The notes below the pieces were generated by a model. It was not told the DNA's origin. It made no database searches and saw only the letters and a program-made list of their open reading frames with translations. Below are positions 23,020-35,908 of a DNA stretch of 64,000 nt, piece by piece. Numbering within the stretch: the stretch's first letter is position 1; every line of letters begins with the position of its first letter. Where the stretch lies: positions 8,175,350-8,239,349 of the forward strand of contig CM028378.1 in the NCBI GenBank assembly GCA_013146195.2, in the 5' to 3' direction. A program made the translations under genes and the position numbers. Source of the stretch: Codonopsis lanceolata. Lineage: Eukaryota; Streptophyta; Magnoliopsida; Asterales; Campanulaceae.

Positions 23020-24409
23020 TCAAACGTCTAATTACCCTCACTACACTAATAATGAAATGTTATGATACAAATATATGTAGAAAGTTTATAGGTGTTATCT
23101 ATTTTCTCGTGGCTAGTATGAAGTGCTCTCGTTGTTAACCACCATTTAACCCTGTGTCAATAGTTACCAACCACATCCTTCATCACCTCCCAGTCACCAC
23201 CATTGACATAACCACCAAGTCGTATATTAACGTGCATCATTGCAAATATTTCATCACAATCACACCCGACCTCACCTTCATTCTCCAGACTCACCACTAT
23301 AATGTATTTTTTCTTCAAAAGTACTTTTCCTTGTCATTTTCATCATTACACTCAAAGTGATAAAATTATGCTCACGTAACTTTATCCAAAATTATGCTCA
23401 CATAACTTTATCCAAAATTATGTATAATCACATAATTACATGTATGAATTGTACATGAGCACACACATAAATAAATAAATATATATAGGTCGAGTATCAG
23501 AGAATAATCAATCAGCCCCTGTGTATTTATTTTTTTGCTTGCGCAATTTATTTTTTATCTTTTTTTTACTTGCGCATTTTTTATTACTTTTTTTTTCGAT
23601 CTCTTTTTTTTTATTTGCATTTTTTTTTGCAGAGGCTGACCAACGATTCAAAAATGCAAAAACCGGTCGGTCTTTGAAATGTCCTGAAAATCTATATGCA
23701 ATCTAACGATGGCTTATGCAGGGGTAGGCTGGCCATGGTGTAGGGTAGCAGTTCAGAATATATTTGCATGCGTGCGCGTGTGTGCGTTATCTAAAAAACA
23801 GTAAAATATTTTTTTAGATATAAAACAGAAAATAAAACAGATATGACATGTCTTGCTGTTATTTGTGGATTTTCTCGACTTTTTTAGTTTGAGCACGAGC
23901 AAGCAAGCCAATCACATTAAGAAATAGAAAGAAAAGCAGGGAATCTATCTATTCCTATTAATTACAAATTGGTCTTAATCCCCAAAATAAAATGACAAAG
24001 TGAATGCAAATATATATATATTTTACGGAATAAAAAGAAAATAATATACAGAACAAAATAATAATATAGAGCCGAAAATGAAGCAATATTAAAATAAAGC
24101 CCCGGCCCTTTTATTGTGCTGCCCGGAATTTTATTGCATATAAAATAGTTTTGTTTTTGTTTTTTTATTTTGATTTTTTTTGTTTGAAAAATACATATTT
24201 TTAAACATACTTGTAACAGTTACTGGAACGAAACTGCTGTAAGATGGAGGATCATATCCACAAATATAGGCACGGATGTATAGGAACGCAATATTCAAAT
24301 GCATAAATTAATATAACAAGCATACTTTAGTCAGAAACAAAGAAAAACAAAAAAAAGTTTTTTTTATGAGTTTAGCCTTCCATTTTTATTTAAAATAAAA
24401 ACGATCTCC
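23020..24409. other. AT-rich intergenic sequence
   Basis: No gene recognised. Holds T-rich runs (23520-23640) and short A/T simple repeats. Short ORFs here have biased, low-complexity translations. Confidence 0.5.
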
Positions 24410-26107
24410 CCAACAGAGTCGCCACTGTGGGTTCCCGGGACTGCGCCCGCGCACCTTTGGATAGGGGTGCGCGTACGTGCGGAAGCGGGACACCGCTGCT
24501 CCCATTCCATCCTCCCTTGTTTAGGGGAAGACGAAATTAAAAGTGCAAGAGGAATGCTGTCTAAAATAACGCGTTGAATACGCCTCGGTAACTTCAGTGA
24601 ATTTTTGGTCAAATATGGGAGCTTTGGGTTTTCTATATCAAGTTATCCCTTTTTTAGGGGATACCAGGATATATGAATACATCACCCTTTCATTCTCATT
24701 CTCCCTTTTTTAGGGAAAAACGGAAAAGTGCAAGAAAGGATGTTGCGAGGCCCCACTATGGATTTTATGAAAATTGCCTTACGGCCTATTTCGGATCACT
24801 ATGAGTGCTTTAGGTTTTCTACATTAAGTTATCCATTTTTTAGGGGATACCAGGATATAGGAATACATCACCCTTTCATTCTCATTCTCCCTTTTTTAGG
24901 GAAAAACGGAAAAGTGCAAGAAAGGAGTGTTGTGATACCCCACTGGATCCAAAATGTTTTATAGAGTCGTCATCTTTATTTTAAGGAAGAAATAAATAAA
25001 AACCAAAAAAGAAAAACCAGAGATTGCAAAAACGGGTTCGGAGGCTAAGTTACGAGTTGGGAAGGTGCTAGGCACCCAACTCGTCCCTTCGGTCTCAAAA
25101 GCGATTTTTGGCTAAAGTATGCTTTTTGTTATATTTATCTAGCAAATAAATAAAGCATTAAAAGACAGAAAATAAAAGCAAACACATCTATGATTACATT
25201 ATTTACGAACTTGCAGCCGTTTCTTTACAATAATTACAAATACATTTTAAAAATATTTGGCCATAATAACGGCTCTTTTACATAGTATTTTCTAACTAAA
25301 TCCGGACAGCACGACGACTTATATTTTTACATTGGGCCGGATTTGAAAATAACTTTTATAAGATAAACGCTCTTAAAGATTTTACCTTTTTAGAGCGTGG
25401 TGTGCTCGCTCTGTCTTCTCGAAAGAGGGAGACTTTTTATGCTGCTGCTGCGGTTTGTGCAGAGTAACGGCTTATTTTTTGTGGTTTTAGTTTTTTTACT
25501 CGGGCAGAGCAACTCCTCTTTCCGAGGTTTTTGGACCGGGGAAATAGGGTGGATACCTAACTAGAGGGCTAGAGATCACTTTAACCGGTGAGATTTAGGT
25601 TTGGCGGAGTTTTGGCAGGGCTTCGAGGCTTTTTTGGGGGAACTCACTACCACTCTCGCTCTATTTTCTCTCAGCGTAACGAGGACACGGAGAGTTTGTG
25701 ATCACTGATCGGTGTGTCGAAAGCAAACCCCGAGCTCTCTATTTATAGGATGGAGGAGGGACTCATCGGGGATTATAATTTCTCTCTTGGTGCTTCATTT
25801 CCTTGTACACCGCACATCAGAAGCTGCACAATGTGTTAACTGGGAAGCAACTGTAGCTACACTGTAGCTATCTGGGCGCTGCCATAACACTCTGTGGGCG
25901 CCGCGCCAAGGGCCTCTTCTGGCCGCGCCAACCCATTGTTCCAGGTTCCAATTTTGACGCTTTAGCCCCTGCATTTTACTGTTTTACGCATCCTGCTTTG
26001 CCTTTTGCATTTTTAAATCCTGTAACTTGACATTTGTTAAGTTTTAACAGGTCTTGATATCACATGCCAGAGTTACATACCAGGGGTACGAAATTGGGGT
26101 GTCTACA
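24410..26107 (-). repeat. Ogre/Tat-like LTR, left boundary uncertain
   Basis: Read on the minus strand the LTR starts TGTAGACACCCCAATTTCG at 26107, and has a TATA box (CATCCTATAAATAGAGAGC, about 25738-25756) with a start-site-like tract after it. On the plus strand it holds the conserved words GGGTTCGGAGG and GGGAAGGTGCTAGGCACCC (about 25034-25078) familiar from Ogre/Tat LTRs. One candidate terminus is at 24931 (GGTATCACA on the minus strand). However the tandem repeats next to it are homologous across that point, so the LTR may extend to about 24410. Flanks do not form a duplication and no primer site is evident. Confidence 0.55.
24605..24935. repeat. Tandem repeat of about 180 bp
   Basis: Two consecutive copies share TTTTAGGGGATACCAGGATAT, ACATCACCCTTTCATTCTCA and GGGAAAAACGGAAAAGTGCA (first about 24625-24745, second about 24810-24930). 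A more diverged third copy is at about 24480-24560. The second copy ends in TGTGATACCCCACTGGATCC, which continues into the LTR-like region. The first copy has the diverged counterpart TGCGAGGCCCCACTATGGAT. The array may therefore belong to the LTR itself. Confidence 0.7.
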
Positions 26108-28618
26108 AGATCTTCCTATAAGGTTTAAGTCCACGACATTGAGAAACTTTGTTGATGGAGAGATTTCCTCTAGTGTTTGAGCCATACCCAATTGTTTTCC
26201 CTCTTGCATTGTCGCCAAAAATCACCATATGACCTTTAGTTTCAGCTATATCTGAGAGTAGACTTCTGTTCCCTATCATGTGTCTTGAACAGCCACTATC
26301 AAGGTACCAGATGTCTTTATCTTCTGAATCTATAGCCATGAAGCAGACCTGAAAAATTCAGAAGAAACAAGGTCCCCTTTATTTCTTTTTAACCTTTTGG
26401 AACCCATACCTGTTTAACCTTGAGAGAACTAGGTCTCTCAGATTTTGGTGTGAACCTTAGCATGCATTATGGGGCCAGATGGCCTAAACAGTTGCAAGAA
26501 TGACAAAGATGAAAGTTCCATGGAGGACTGTGATTAGCTTTAGATGTAGAGTGCGTGTGACTTTCCTTGTTCTTAACAGTAGTCTTAGGTTCAGCTAGCT
26601 TGTTGACAGTAGACTTAATTGGTTTATGTTGAACCTTCCTTGATTTGTCACCAGCAGACTTAGCCTTGACTGGTCTGTTGTTAACCTTTTTAGGAGGATT
26701 TGGTAGAATACCTTTAAGTTTATAGTAAACTAATTTAGGTGCCTTAGTCATTTCATAGACAAACTTGACAGGTACCAGCAGAGATTTCGTAGGTCTACCG
26801 CCAGCAGACTTTGCCTTGGCAGAGCTATTGTCGGTAGACTTTGATTTCTCTACCGTTTCTTGATCAAGCTTCTCTTTAGAAGTAGTTTATTTGGCTTTCC
26901 CTTTCTGAGCCTTGGGGTAAACGTATGGTACACTTGTATAACCAAGTCCATGTTTACCCTTGTTTCCGAAAGTCTGTTTTGAGAAAGAAGTATCATTAGC
27001 AGTCTCGGAGGTTTCACCTTTTCTCCGTGATAGAAGAGTATGCCGAACTGGGCTCATCATTATAACCTAAGCCAGATTTATCTCCATTGGGCTTTTGGCT
27101 TGAAAGGATTCCTTCAAAGGTTTCCTTAGACCTGTTCCAGGAGTCGATTGTCTTTTGCAAGGCAATCTTCTCCAGGTCTAGCCCTTTGATGTGCTCAGTA
27201 AGGCAATCAACTTTGTCACAATGGAATTTGTTTTCTCCTTTTAACTTGATACTCTCCTGTTGACAGCTATTGAGAGTTTGAATCTCAGCTGCTAGCAGAG
27301 ATTTTTCAGCAGCAAGCTTTTCAAAGTTCTTTGCGAGTTTCACATAGGCTACTCTGAAGGAATTGAACTCTTCAAGCATTTCTTGATTATCCTTGAGCAG
27401 TTCTTCCTTACTGAAGTTTTCACAGTTGATCTCACCTTTAACGAAGGGACTAGGTGAGATTTCGACTTCATGTTCAGAGTCATAGGTGGGACTAGAATCA
27501 TGAGCTATTAAGCATATGTTGGCTTGCTCACAATCATCCTCTTCCTCTTCTGAATCCGTCTCAAACCATGTAGCAACCTGCTTTTCTTCAATGTCTTCAG
27601 CCAGCATACCTTTATGTTTTTGAAATTTCTTATACGGAGGCTTTCGGTATGCTTCTAATTTAGGCTTTGGACATTTAGAGGCGAAGTGACCAGGTTTTCT
27701 ACAGTTATAGCACGCAAGCTCTTCGTTAGATGAGTTTTCAGCAGTTTTTCTAAAGGGATGCTGGTGTGTGTCCTTCCTTCCATATTTTACAAATTTTTTG
27801 AAACGTTTTACAAACATAGCAAATTGTTCATTTGAAATAAAATCGTTTTCACAGGAGGAAGTAGAAGGTTTGTTTTCAACTGGGGTTACTTCTTGCACCA
27901 TGGCAGGCAAGGACATAGTTCTGAGCTGTTTGTCCTGCTCTAGAGCTTGATTCACTTCGAGCTCATAAACCTTTAAACTTGCGTAAAGACTACGGAGAGT
28001 CATTTCGTTTAAGTTTTTAGATTCTTTCATGGCAGTGGTCTTAACATGTCACAGACTACCTAGAAAGCCTAGAAATCTCATATTCATTTCCTTTTTGTCA
28101 TAAGTTTTACCAAGAGAAAAGCAACTATTTATTACCTCATTGAAGCGATCGTATGCTTGTCTCAAGGTTTCCTTGGGATCCTTCTTGAAGGAATCGAACC
28201 GCTGGATGAAGGTATACTTTTTGTTGTCTCTTGTGTCTTGGTCTCCTTCCAAGCATTCGACAAGAGCTTCCCATATCTCTTTTGCAAAAGTACACCAGAT
28301 CACTTGTTGGTAAGTGCTGGTGTCTAGTGAGCTAGTTATGATGTTGATGGCTTTGCTATCTAGCACTACTAGTTTTCTATCGTCCTCTGTCCATTCAGAT
28401 TCTTCTTTGGGTACTTCAGCAGGATTTCCAGTGATGGATGCTATAAGATTTGCCTTCATTGGTAAATGACGTCCTGTTAGTACACATTTCCATAACCTGT
28501 TGTCAATAGAATTCATAAAACACATTACCTTATCCTTCCAAACATCGAAATGACCTTCGTCCAATATTGGGACGTGGTTCGCATTGGATGTAGGTAGCAT
28601 GTAGTGTGTTTGTGCCAT
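26108..28618 (-). pseudogene. SIRE-like Ty1/copia gag and protease, truncated
   Basis: Minus-strand order: gag N-terminus from the ATG at 28618 (HVPILDEGHFDVWKDKVMCF, LWKCVLTGRH); gag C-terminal part 28030-27014 with zinc knuckle CYNCRKPGHFASKCPKP and an acidic, coiled-coil tail; a lysine-rich spacer 26890-26467 with a second, degenerate knuckle (CHSCNCLGHLAP); and aspartic protease 26320-26103 with WYLDSGCSRHMIGN. A frame break lies at about 28040 and stops occur near 26890 and 26440. Integrase, reverse transcriptase and RNase H are missing, because the reading stops at the LTR boundary at 26107. The 5' LTR and primer site are to the right. Confidence 0.85.
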
Positions 28619-28671
28619 TGGATCGTGACTCTCAAGAGTTTAATCTTGGAAAAACTAGTTTTCGAAGAGTT

Positions 28672-28687
28672 AAGCTCTGATACCAAT
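28672..28687 (-). other. Primer-binding site of the copia element
   Basis: On the minus strand TTGGTATCAGAGCTTA follows the LTR end. It contains TGGTATCAGAGC, complementary to the 3' end of initiator tRNA-Met, the usual primer of SIRE/copia elements. Confidence 0.8.
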
Positions 28688-29900
28688 TGTTAGTCCCAAA
28701 GGGCACAATAATAAGCTAGAAGGGGGGGGGGTTGAATAGCTTATTAGACACTTAAAACTTTTTGTATAAATTCCTAAAACAAGCACTTGCAATCTATTGA
28801 AAAGATTGAAGTAGCGGAAGTCTTGTAAGGAAGAATGTTCAAGTCTGCCGGTGAAGCACTACCGGTAGACTTAGCTGAATACTCAAGTCAGTTGTTTGAA
28901 GCGATAAGTAAAGAGATATGAAACAGTAAAGCAGTAAGCAACAGTAATGAAAGAACATAAGTATTTTGAGATGGTCCGCACTATAAAGAGTGCTACGTCC
29001 ACCACCAAGGCAGTCAACCGTGAATTTAAATGTGCACTATGTTTTTTACTAGTTCTATTACAAAGAATTCTAATGGATCGTGTACAAAATATTTGACGTG
29101 TGTTTGGGGGTTGGGAATTGAATATCTGGACAAACAGAATATTCAATGGTGCAGAATAATAGAATAAGGAACAACAATAAGAAGCAAAAGATAAAGTGTT
29201 GATGCAGATCTTGTTGTTGTTGTTGAGGACTTCGTTGATCAGTTTATGATCTCTTGAATGCATTGAGTATATAAGACTTGATGTTGTTGGAGAGATTCAG
29301 AGCAGTGTTTTCTTTAGCCTTTAATGACAGTATTTATAGCTGGGGCATTCTAGAGACCATTGAAGAAGACGAAGAGTAACAACTCTATTAGGTTGAATGC
29401 ATTAAATGCATGGAGCTGACTTTGTAGATTTCGTCTTCATTGATACTGAGCGGGGAATGGTGAAGAGTTGTTGTAGCAACTGGCAGGTGAGCAATCAGAG
29501 TTACATACTTGCAATAGTTGGTACAGACTGTAAGTGTTAGTCTGTTCACCTGCTCTGTCACTTTTTAGGAGGCGAAAATCTTCATGTATTTCGGAAAGCT
29601 GGACAGGCGTGTATGAGAAGTCAAGTGTTGATGGAAGATTGGTTTAAATTAAATTCAAACTGATAAAGGCTGAATTTAATTAATCCACTAAAAGCTTGAT
29701 GACTGGACACGTCATGCTTGAGTAGTGCACAAGGTCCGCCGGATGTTATGAAGTCTTCAGGTGAAGTCTTCACCGAAGTCTTTCCGAACCTGTGAAGCCT
29801 ATAAAACTATTCTAAGGCAAAGTTTTATACACAGTTGTCACGCTAATTGATACGCATCCCAATTAGTCACTAAGTATAGAACCTAATGTAATGAATGAAT
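28688..29900 (-). repeat. 5' LTR of the copia element (right end approximate)
   Basis: The LTR ends (minus strand) in GACTAACA immediately before the primer site. Its U5 carries AGCTATTCAACCCCCCCCC, matching the conserved SIRE-type 3' LTR tract. The outer boundary is not sharp; I place it near 29880-29900. No partner LTR exists in the window. Confidence 0.55.
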
Positions 29901-29944
29901 TCCATCCCAACTTATCTTATAAGTCAATGACCCGATAAAAATAA

Positions 29945-31310
29945 AAAAAATTTATCTCTATAGAAAATTCTCTCTGTTGGCCACCAAGGGTTTCTTCCTT
30001 TTCAACTCTTTCAGCCAGCGGCTATGGCCGCCAATCCTCCTATAGTTGAACCTGATCCCCCTCCGATTCCCAAACCTCTTTTATTCGCTGAAGCTTTAAC
30101 AGGCACATCTTCTGTTCCTTTTTTTTGTAATCCCGCCATCTATGTACAAAGGGGAACCTTCTCTCAAACTCTCTCCAGAAATCATAGAATCTCTTGCTAA
30201 ACCTTTTGATCTTGCCCTTGTTGGAAAGTTCTCACATGGCCGCCCCTCAATGGACGCTACCAGAAAATACTTTAGCACTATTGGCCTCAAAGCAGATTTC
30301 AGTGTCGGGCATTTGGATCCTAAACACGTATTAATTCAGGTTCGTAACCATGAAGACTATCAACGTCTTTGGATCAAAGACCAATGGTTTTTGGGTAAGT
30401 TTCCTATGCGAGTTTTCAAATGGACTCCTAGTTTTAGGCCGGACGTGGAAAGTTCAATTGTTCCTGTTTGGTTTGCTCTTCCCGGTCTTCCGATTCACCT
30501 ATTTAATAAATCAGCTTTGTTTTCCATTGCTTCGTTGTTCGGTCGTCCCTCATGCTTGATCAGCCTACTATAAACCTTTTACGTCCTAGTGTAGCTCGCA
30601 TATGTGTTGAAGTAGATCTATTAAATCCTTGCCCCAATAGGATTTGGGTTGATTGTGGCTCAGTTTATCCAAGTTTTTGGCAGCCTCTTGAGGCCGAAAA
30701 TATGTCGCTTTACTGCACGCACTGTCTTAGGCAAGGGCATCATGAACTTAATTGCAAAATTAAAAACCCTACCCATGTCCCTCAAACTGAAACTGTCCCA
30801 AACCCTATTCCCCTCGTCAAAGATGGATTCCTAAAAAGACTTCTCCTCTCGCAGACCAAGTGCAAACTGATATCCTGATCCCAACAACAGACACATCTAA
30901 TGTGGATACAAACCCTACAACTTTGCTTTCGGAACAAGAAAGGGACAATGTGATTAATGTTGATAATGAAACTGATCCGCGGATTAACGAGGTTAACAAT
31001 CCAGGTGAGCATCATACTTCTAATCATAAATTGGATGTTAATGCTTCCTCTTTGCCTGGCTCTTCGGCCTCAATTGTTACCCGGGGATCTATTCCCTCCA
31101 CGGGCCAACTCAATACTCCAACCAAACGGAGTAGGGTGGGGACAGATGTAAGGGCTTACCAATCAAGCACCCAGTCCTGCCCACCTATGTCTTCTCTCGC
31201 ACTGAACAGAGTCCTAAACACCTGGGCTATCCGTGGCTCGCTAGCACGAAAGGCGTTCATGTCATACTTGGGAATCCCCATGTCCTACAGATAGGCTACG
31301 AAAGTTCATC
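29945..31310 (+). pseudogene. LINE ORF1 fragment (DUF4283 and CCHC zinc knuckle)
   Basis: A leader ends at ATGGCCGCCAATCC (30024). The ORF1 protein follows with frameshifts: DUF4283 region in 30142-30573 (FDLALVGKFSHGRPSMDATR, FPMRVFKWTPSFRPDVESS, PVWFALPGLPIHLFN), then YCTHCLRQGHHELNC (CCHC_4 knuckle) in 30552-30880 and a low-complexity tail to 31294. This is the RNA-binding ORF1 of a plant LINE. ORF2 is absent; the sequence changes to a Tat-type antisense ORF just after 31300. Probably truncated by deletion. Confidence 0.75.
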
Positions 31311-31314
31311 CCAC

Positions 31315-32290
31315 TCAAGACTCAACGGGTAGGGTTTTCCAGTCCCAAGCCTCGACTTTGTTGAGTCCATTGCTCGGGAGCTTAAAGTAATTGGGGTTAG
31401 AGCGGCCTGTGACGCATTCGTTCTTTTTGTCGAGTGATAACACGAATAGTTTTCTGAATAAGGTCATATCAGACTCAAACCCGAGTAGCCTATAGGCTAT
31501 GGTATATGCGACCAGAAACCTCATTGTGGTAAGGGTCAAGTCGCATGGGTAGGCGTTGCTAAGATGAAGGAATTCGATGATGACAAGGTCCAGGGGAAGT
31601 TTCAGGCCGACCAGGAAGAAGTCAAAATAAAAGACCATTTGGTCTCCCTGATAGTTGTGACCGTTTTTCTCAATATCCAAGTCAAAGGCTCTTACTCGAT
31701 AGTTATTTGGATCGATACCCAGGGAGTAGAACCAAGCGGACACATCCTCGTCGTAAGTAAGATCTTCCCATTTCATGGGGGAACATTCATCGACTATGGG
31801 TTTTTTGCCTTTACGGCGAGTGCCCCTTTTCCTCCTTTACCGATGAGCGTTTGTGCTGGGAGATTCAGACCCAGAGAGCCTACCCTCCTTGACAGATACC
31901 TGCTCGTCCTCAACGTTGGTGTTATGATCCTTCCCCTGCTCGTCTTCAACACTTGCATCATGTTCCATACCAGGGGTAGCCGGAGATTCCAACTCACGGA
32001 TTTCAGGAATTGCACGAGCAGCCAAGGTCTCATCCTGTTCGGTTCCTTCAGAGCTACTAGATTCAATATCTAAACTTTCCTCGTGCTAGCTTGAGGCTCC
32101 ATGATCGTAGTTGCGTCCTTCAATTTTTGAATCACTCCCGTCACAAGAAAACATCCTACATGAATCGAGGAACAAACATTAATTCATGCTCGTGAAATCA
32201 GGCATGAACGAGCAAACAAAACCCTCGGCTAAGGTTTAGATTTCAAACCGTTGAACATGACACTAGTTCTTAATTTCCTCGATTCTTACC
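31315..32290 (-). pseudogene. Transposase_28-like antisense ORF of a Tat-type gypsy element, copy A
   Basis: On the minus strand an acidic N-terminal part (about 32066-31800, EHDASVEDEQGKDHN) is followed by 31776-31315 with VGLKLPLDLVIIEFLHLSNA, LTLTTMRFLVAYTIA and YRLLGFESDMTLFRKLFVL. This layout resembles the plant Transposase_28/putative gypsy-type ORF (PF04195 family), which Tat elements carry antisense near their 3' LTR. Stops separate the parts. A TATA-like CTATAAAATTC (about 33011-33021, minus strand) lies upstream. The putative 3' LTR of the same element is at 44015, on the other side of the inserted chromovirus. Confidence 0.5.
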
Positions 32291-32408
32291 TATGTGTGTG
32301 CTCGCGTTGGTACAAAAGTCGGAAAGGACTAATAAGACGAACCCATAAAGGATAAGAAGATTTCCTGGAAAGCGATGTCAAACAAAAATCAAGAATGAAA
32401 GCAGAAAT

Positions 32409-32703
32409 TAGAGCTGTCAAAATGGGTTGGCGGGGCGAGGTGGGCCAACCCAAAAACATGGCGGGCCTAAGAAATACCAACCCAACCCACTTCTTTTAGG
32501 TGGCGGGCGGGTTAGCCCAACGTGCCCAAGCATTTTTGACAACTTTAGACGAGCCAACCCACAACCCACTTCAACCCGCCATTTAGCGGGGCGGGGCGAG
32601 CCAGCCCAAAAAAGTGACTGACCTAAGAAATACCAACCCAACCCACCTCTTTTAGGTGGCGGGCGGGCTAACCCAACGGGCCCAACCCATTTTGACAACT
32701 CTA
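32409..32703. mobile_element. Small non-autonomous hAT element (295 bp)
   Basis: Perfect 8-bp duplication GCAGAAAT at 32401-32408 and 32704-32711. Ends TAGAGCTGTCAAAATGGG and, reversed, TAGAGTTGTCAAAATGGG. Inside, a unit beginning AAGAAATACCAACCCAACCC and continuing to GGTGGCGGGCGGG is present twice. GGGTTGG-type words fill both halves. No ORF of transposase type. It sits upstream of the antisense ORF at 31315-32290. Confidence 0.9.
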
Positions 32704-33215
32704 GCAGAAATCAAGGGTTTTTAGTAGATGGACATCAGAACAGTCATGGTGCAGCGTCAAAAGACTCAAAACTCATAACCTAGGGTTTTAGCCAAAACGA
32801 GAAGAGGATGAAATGAAAACAAAGGAGCAGTGCATGGTAGAAAGTTACCTCTTGAAATGTTGGGCCTTTGATGTCAATTTCTCTGGTTAACTGGTCTGTC
32901 GCTTTAAATACAACCATGACGAGCATTGACAATTTCTGGTGGTAATACGAAGGAAGAGGGCTTGAAGATTTTTGGCATGGTAAGAAAAGTGGAAAATGAA
33001 GGAGAGTTTGAATTTTATAGGTGGCGTTTGGAAAAAAAAGGAGAAATCCCACGGGTTTTGATCGCCTGTATATATGCGGCATGGAATTCGTGGCACCGTA
33101 TTGAATGCTGCCTTGAAGGACGTGCACTCTGTACGACTTCTGACGAACGACGGATGCCATATTCCACGTCGCCTTGACCCACGCCTGTTACCCTCTGGTT
33201 TGCACTCATTATCAA

Positions 33216-35704
33216 TGTAATACCCCAAATTTTCTTTTATTAATTTTATCAAATATCAATATTTTTGTGGACTTAACTTTCCAATTTGGAATTTGTATTT
33301 TATGGTGTGGGCTTGACCCATCAAATTGAGTGGGCTTGATCCTAGTACACTTAAATTCATTTTAGTGGGCTTGGTGTATATTACCTATAATATTTTGAGG
33401 TTGGGCTTGGCCCATCAAACTTATTATCTTTAACAAATAATAACTACTGATATTTGAACATATTTTTTAATCTTAGCAAAATGATAGTTTAATAATAAAA
33501 AAAAATAGAAGAAGGAAAAGGAAGGGGTTAGACGCAGGGAGAGACGGCTTGGACGGAAATCGAATCGACGGAAGATGAAACACCGAAGAACGAATCAATC
33601 GACAAAGGATCCGGCGGTCTCTCTCTCGTGACATAAAAGAAGGTGAGAGATGAAGAGATTCAACCTTTTCCAAGCAAGAAACAAAGCGAGAGAGAGAGAG
33701 AGAGAGAGAGAGTCGGAGCTCGGAAAAGATTTCACCGACAAGACGAACAAGAGGAGGACGACGGAAGAGGAAGAAAGCTGTCGGTGGTGTGGCGGAGCTT
33801 AATCGAGGTAACGTTCCTTTCGAACGCGAACACTTTGCTCCGATTTCAATTTTTTTCTTGTAGAAATTTTGAAATCTTTTGGAACTGGGTTGGTTAGAGA
33901 GAGGAATTATTCAATAACAAATAATTATTGGAAAACAAAGGAAAAGATGATGTATGCTGTATGGTGTTCAATGGTGGATTGTATGAGAAAACATTTTAAG
34001 ATGGAAATGGGTTTTGAATTGATTTATTGAGTGAGAAAGTTGCTCAGTGGGTACTTGTTTGGGTGATAAATGGGTAACTAGTTTCCTTAGGATAATATGA
34101 ACAATAGTTTTTAAATTTGAAACAGAAAGAAATTGGAATGGCCGGAGGAAATGAAACTGGGTGATCGCAAGTAGTCTCTGTAAGTGGGTTGTGAGTGAGT
34201 GTTGTATGCTTACTGATGAGAATGAAAGAAAGAATAAGAATAAGATAAAGAAATGGATTACTGTAGGAGGAATAGAGAAATGTTAGGAAATGAATTGTTT
34301 AATAAGTTTAAAGTCAACTTTCCACAAAAGCATGAAATGGTTGTAAACTTGCAGAGACAAAACTTGTCTAAATTACTCCCTGTACTTCGTGTCTACTTTG
34401 TGTTATTTTGGAGAATTGCAGAAATTACCCATAAGTTTTAACAGTTAGAAATAGACCCTATACAATTAAATTAACTATATATTTTGGAAAATGTTTTATT
34501 TATGTATTAGATTTTAAAGGCTACTAGAAGACCCCTAAATTTAGAAATTGTTATTTATGTATTATTTTTAAAAGCTATTAGAAGGTCTCTAAAATTAGGA
34601 TTTTTTTTTATTTTGTGTTGTTATGATTTAGATTTGGCTAAGCGCGGGTAGCGGTGCTTTGTACTCGAGCTAATTTTAAATCGCATCGCTAAGGTAAGGG
34701 ATTATACATCATTTAGGTTATTTTGAATGCTAAATTCCAAAATGTTAGGCTTCCGCTATTTTTCCTTGGCATTACCTTTCTTTGAAAACGTGTGCCGACT
34801 TTGGGTTGGTTTTTAAATTTGAAATCCCGTCGTACCCGTTCTTTCGTTATTCTTAATTGTGATATTACCCTATGAATCTCATAATTGTTTGAATTCGATG
34901 TGTGACATTTTATTCGGTCATCACTAGTATTTGATTTTGTTGGATTTGAAATTATTATATTTTTGAAATACTCTGTTATGATCACTAAGAAAATTTGAAT
35001 GACCATTTGGCCTGTTAAGGCGACATTACACCATAGGAACTATGGTGGGGTAATCCGGATATACCATTTTGATTTTGGCCCTTTTGGGGTACTTTGATAT
35101 TTGGGGTTCCTTGGAGCCACTTTTGTTTGGTCTAAAATGACCGCTTATGTGATCATAACATCTTCCTAATTATTTGATATTGATTCTGATTGATCCTAGT
35201 GAAATTGTTAATTATTCTTCATGTATTTAATCTTGTGGATATCTAGAAAATAATTCCTTTGACATATCCATAAATTCTTTATTTGATTGCAATATTTCGT
35301 TTGACTTTTCTTCCCGGTCAACTCCTCCTTAGAAATCGGAGGGGTTGTATATGAACTTACTGGGCTTTTGTTCGCTCACCCTTTTTCCTAAATCCTTTTC
35401 TTTCAGGACATAAGTAAAGAACGGGAACATGAACAATTCGATTCGGTTCGGTCCAATTGAAGAATTTAGAATTTTGTTATTTTATGAATTCGTATTAGAA
35501 TTGTTAATTGGATATTTTTGGGAGATTTATTTTAGACCTATGTTTTATTGTAAGTTAATTTTATTAAGGGAATTGTGTTAGAATATTTGATATTTAAGTG
35601 GAAGGTACAATTTTACGTTTGGGTTGTAGTATGATTTTTGAGGTTTTGGTGACGTGGCCATTATGTGGGCCCTATAGTTGGGCCCAAATTTTGGGGTCGT
35701 TACA
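33216..35704 (+). repeat. 5' LTR of the 10.7-kb gypsy element
   Basis: 2,489 bp, from TGTAATACCCCAAATTTTC to GGGGTCGTTACA. Preceded by ATCAA (33211-33215), which recurs after the 3' LTR. Contains a (GA)n run at about 33687-33712. Differs from the 3' LTR at only about seven positions plus two short length changes by eye. Confidence 0.97.
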
Positions 35705-35705
35705 G

Positions 35706-35719
35706 TTGGTATCAGAGCT
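35706..35719 (+). other. Primer-binding site, initiator tRNA-Met
   Basis: TTGGTATCAGAGCT begins two bases after the 5' LTR end. TGGTATCAGAGC is complementary to the initiator tRNA-Met 3' terminus. Confidence 0.92.
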
Positions 35720-35908
35720 TAGATTTTATATCTGAATGGGTTAGAAAGTAAAATTCTTAAGATTTAATCATAGGGTAAGAGTTGGACGATTTTGCACTTG
35801 AGGTTATCCAATATCATTATTATTATTATTATTTTGGTGCATGATTTACTTAGAGAGATAATAGTAATGTCGACACAACTGATGTATTTTTTTTGGAATT
35901 TGTAGGAA

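Noticed and set aside
23521..23706. Phe/Leu-rich ORF resembling a membrane protein
   Set aside because: Produced by T-rich simple sequence.
26108..26112. Solo LTR interpretation for 24931-26107
   Set aside because: Flanking bases (AGTGT and AGATC) do not match, so a clean solo LTR with a target duplication is not supported.
33643..35006. ORFs inside the LTRs (also 41875-43226)
   Set aside because: The same frames occur in both LTRs because the LTRs are duplicates; they have no domain and lie in U3/R/U5 sequence.
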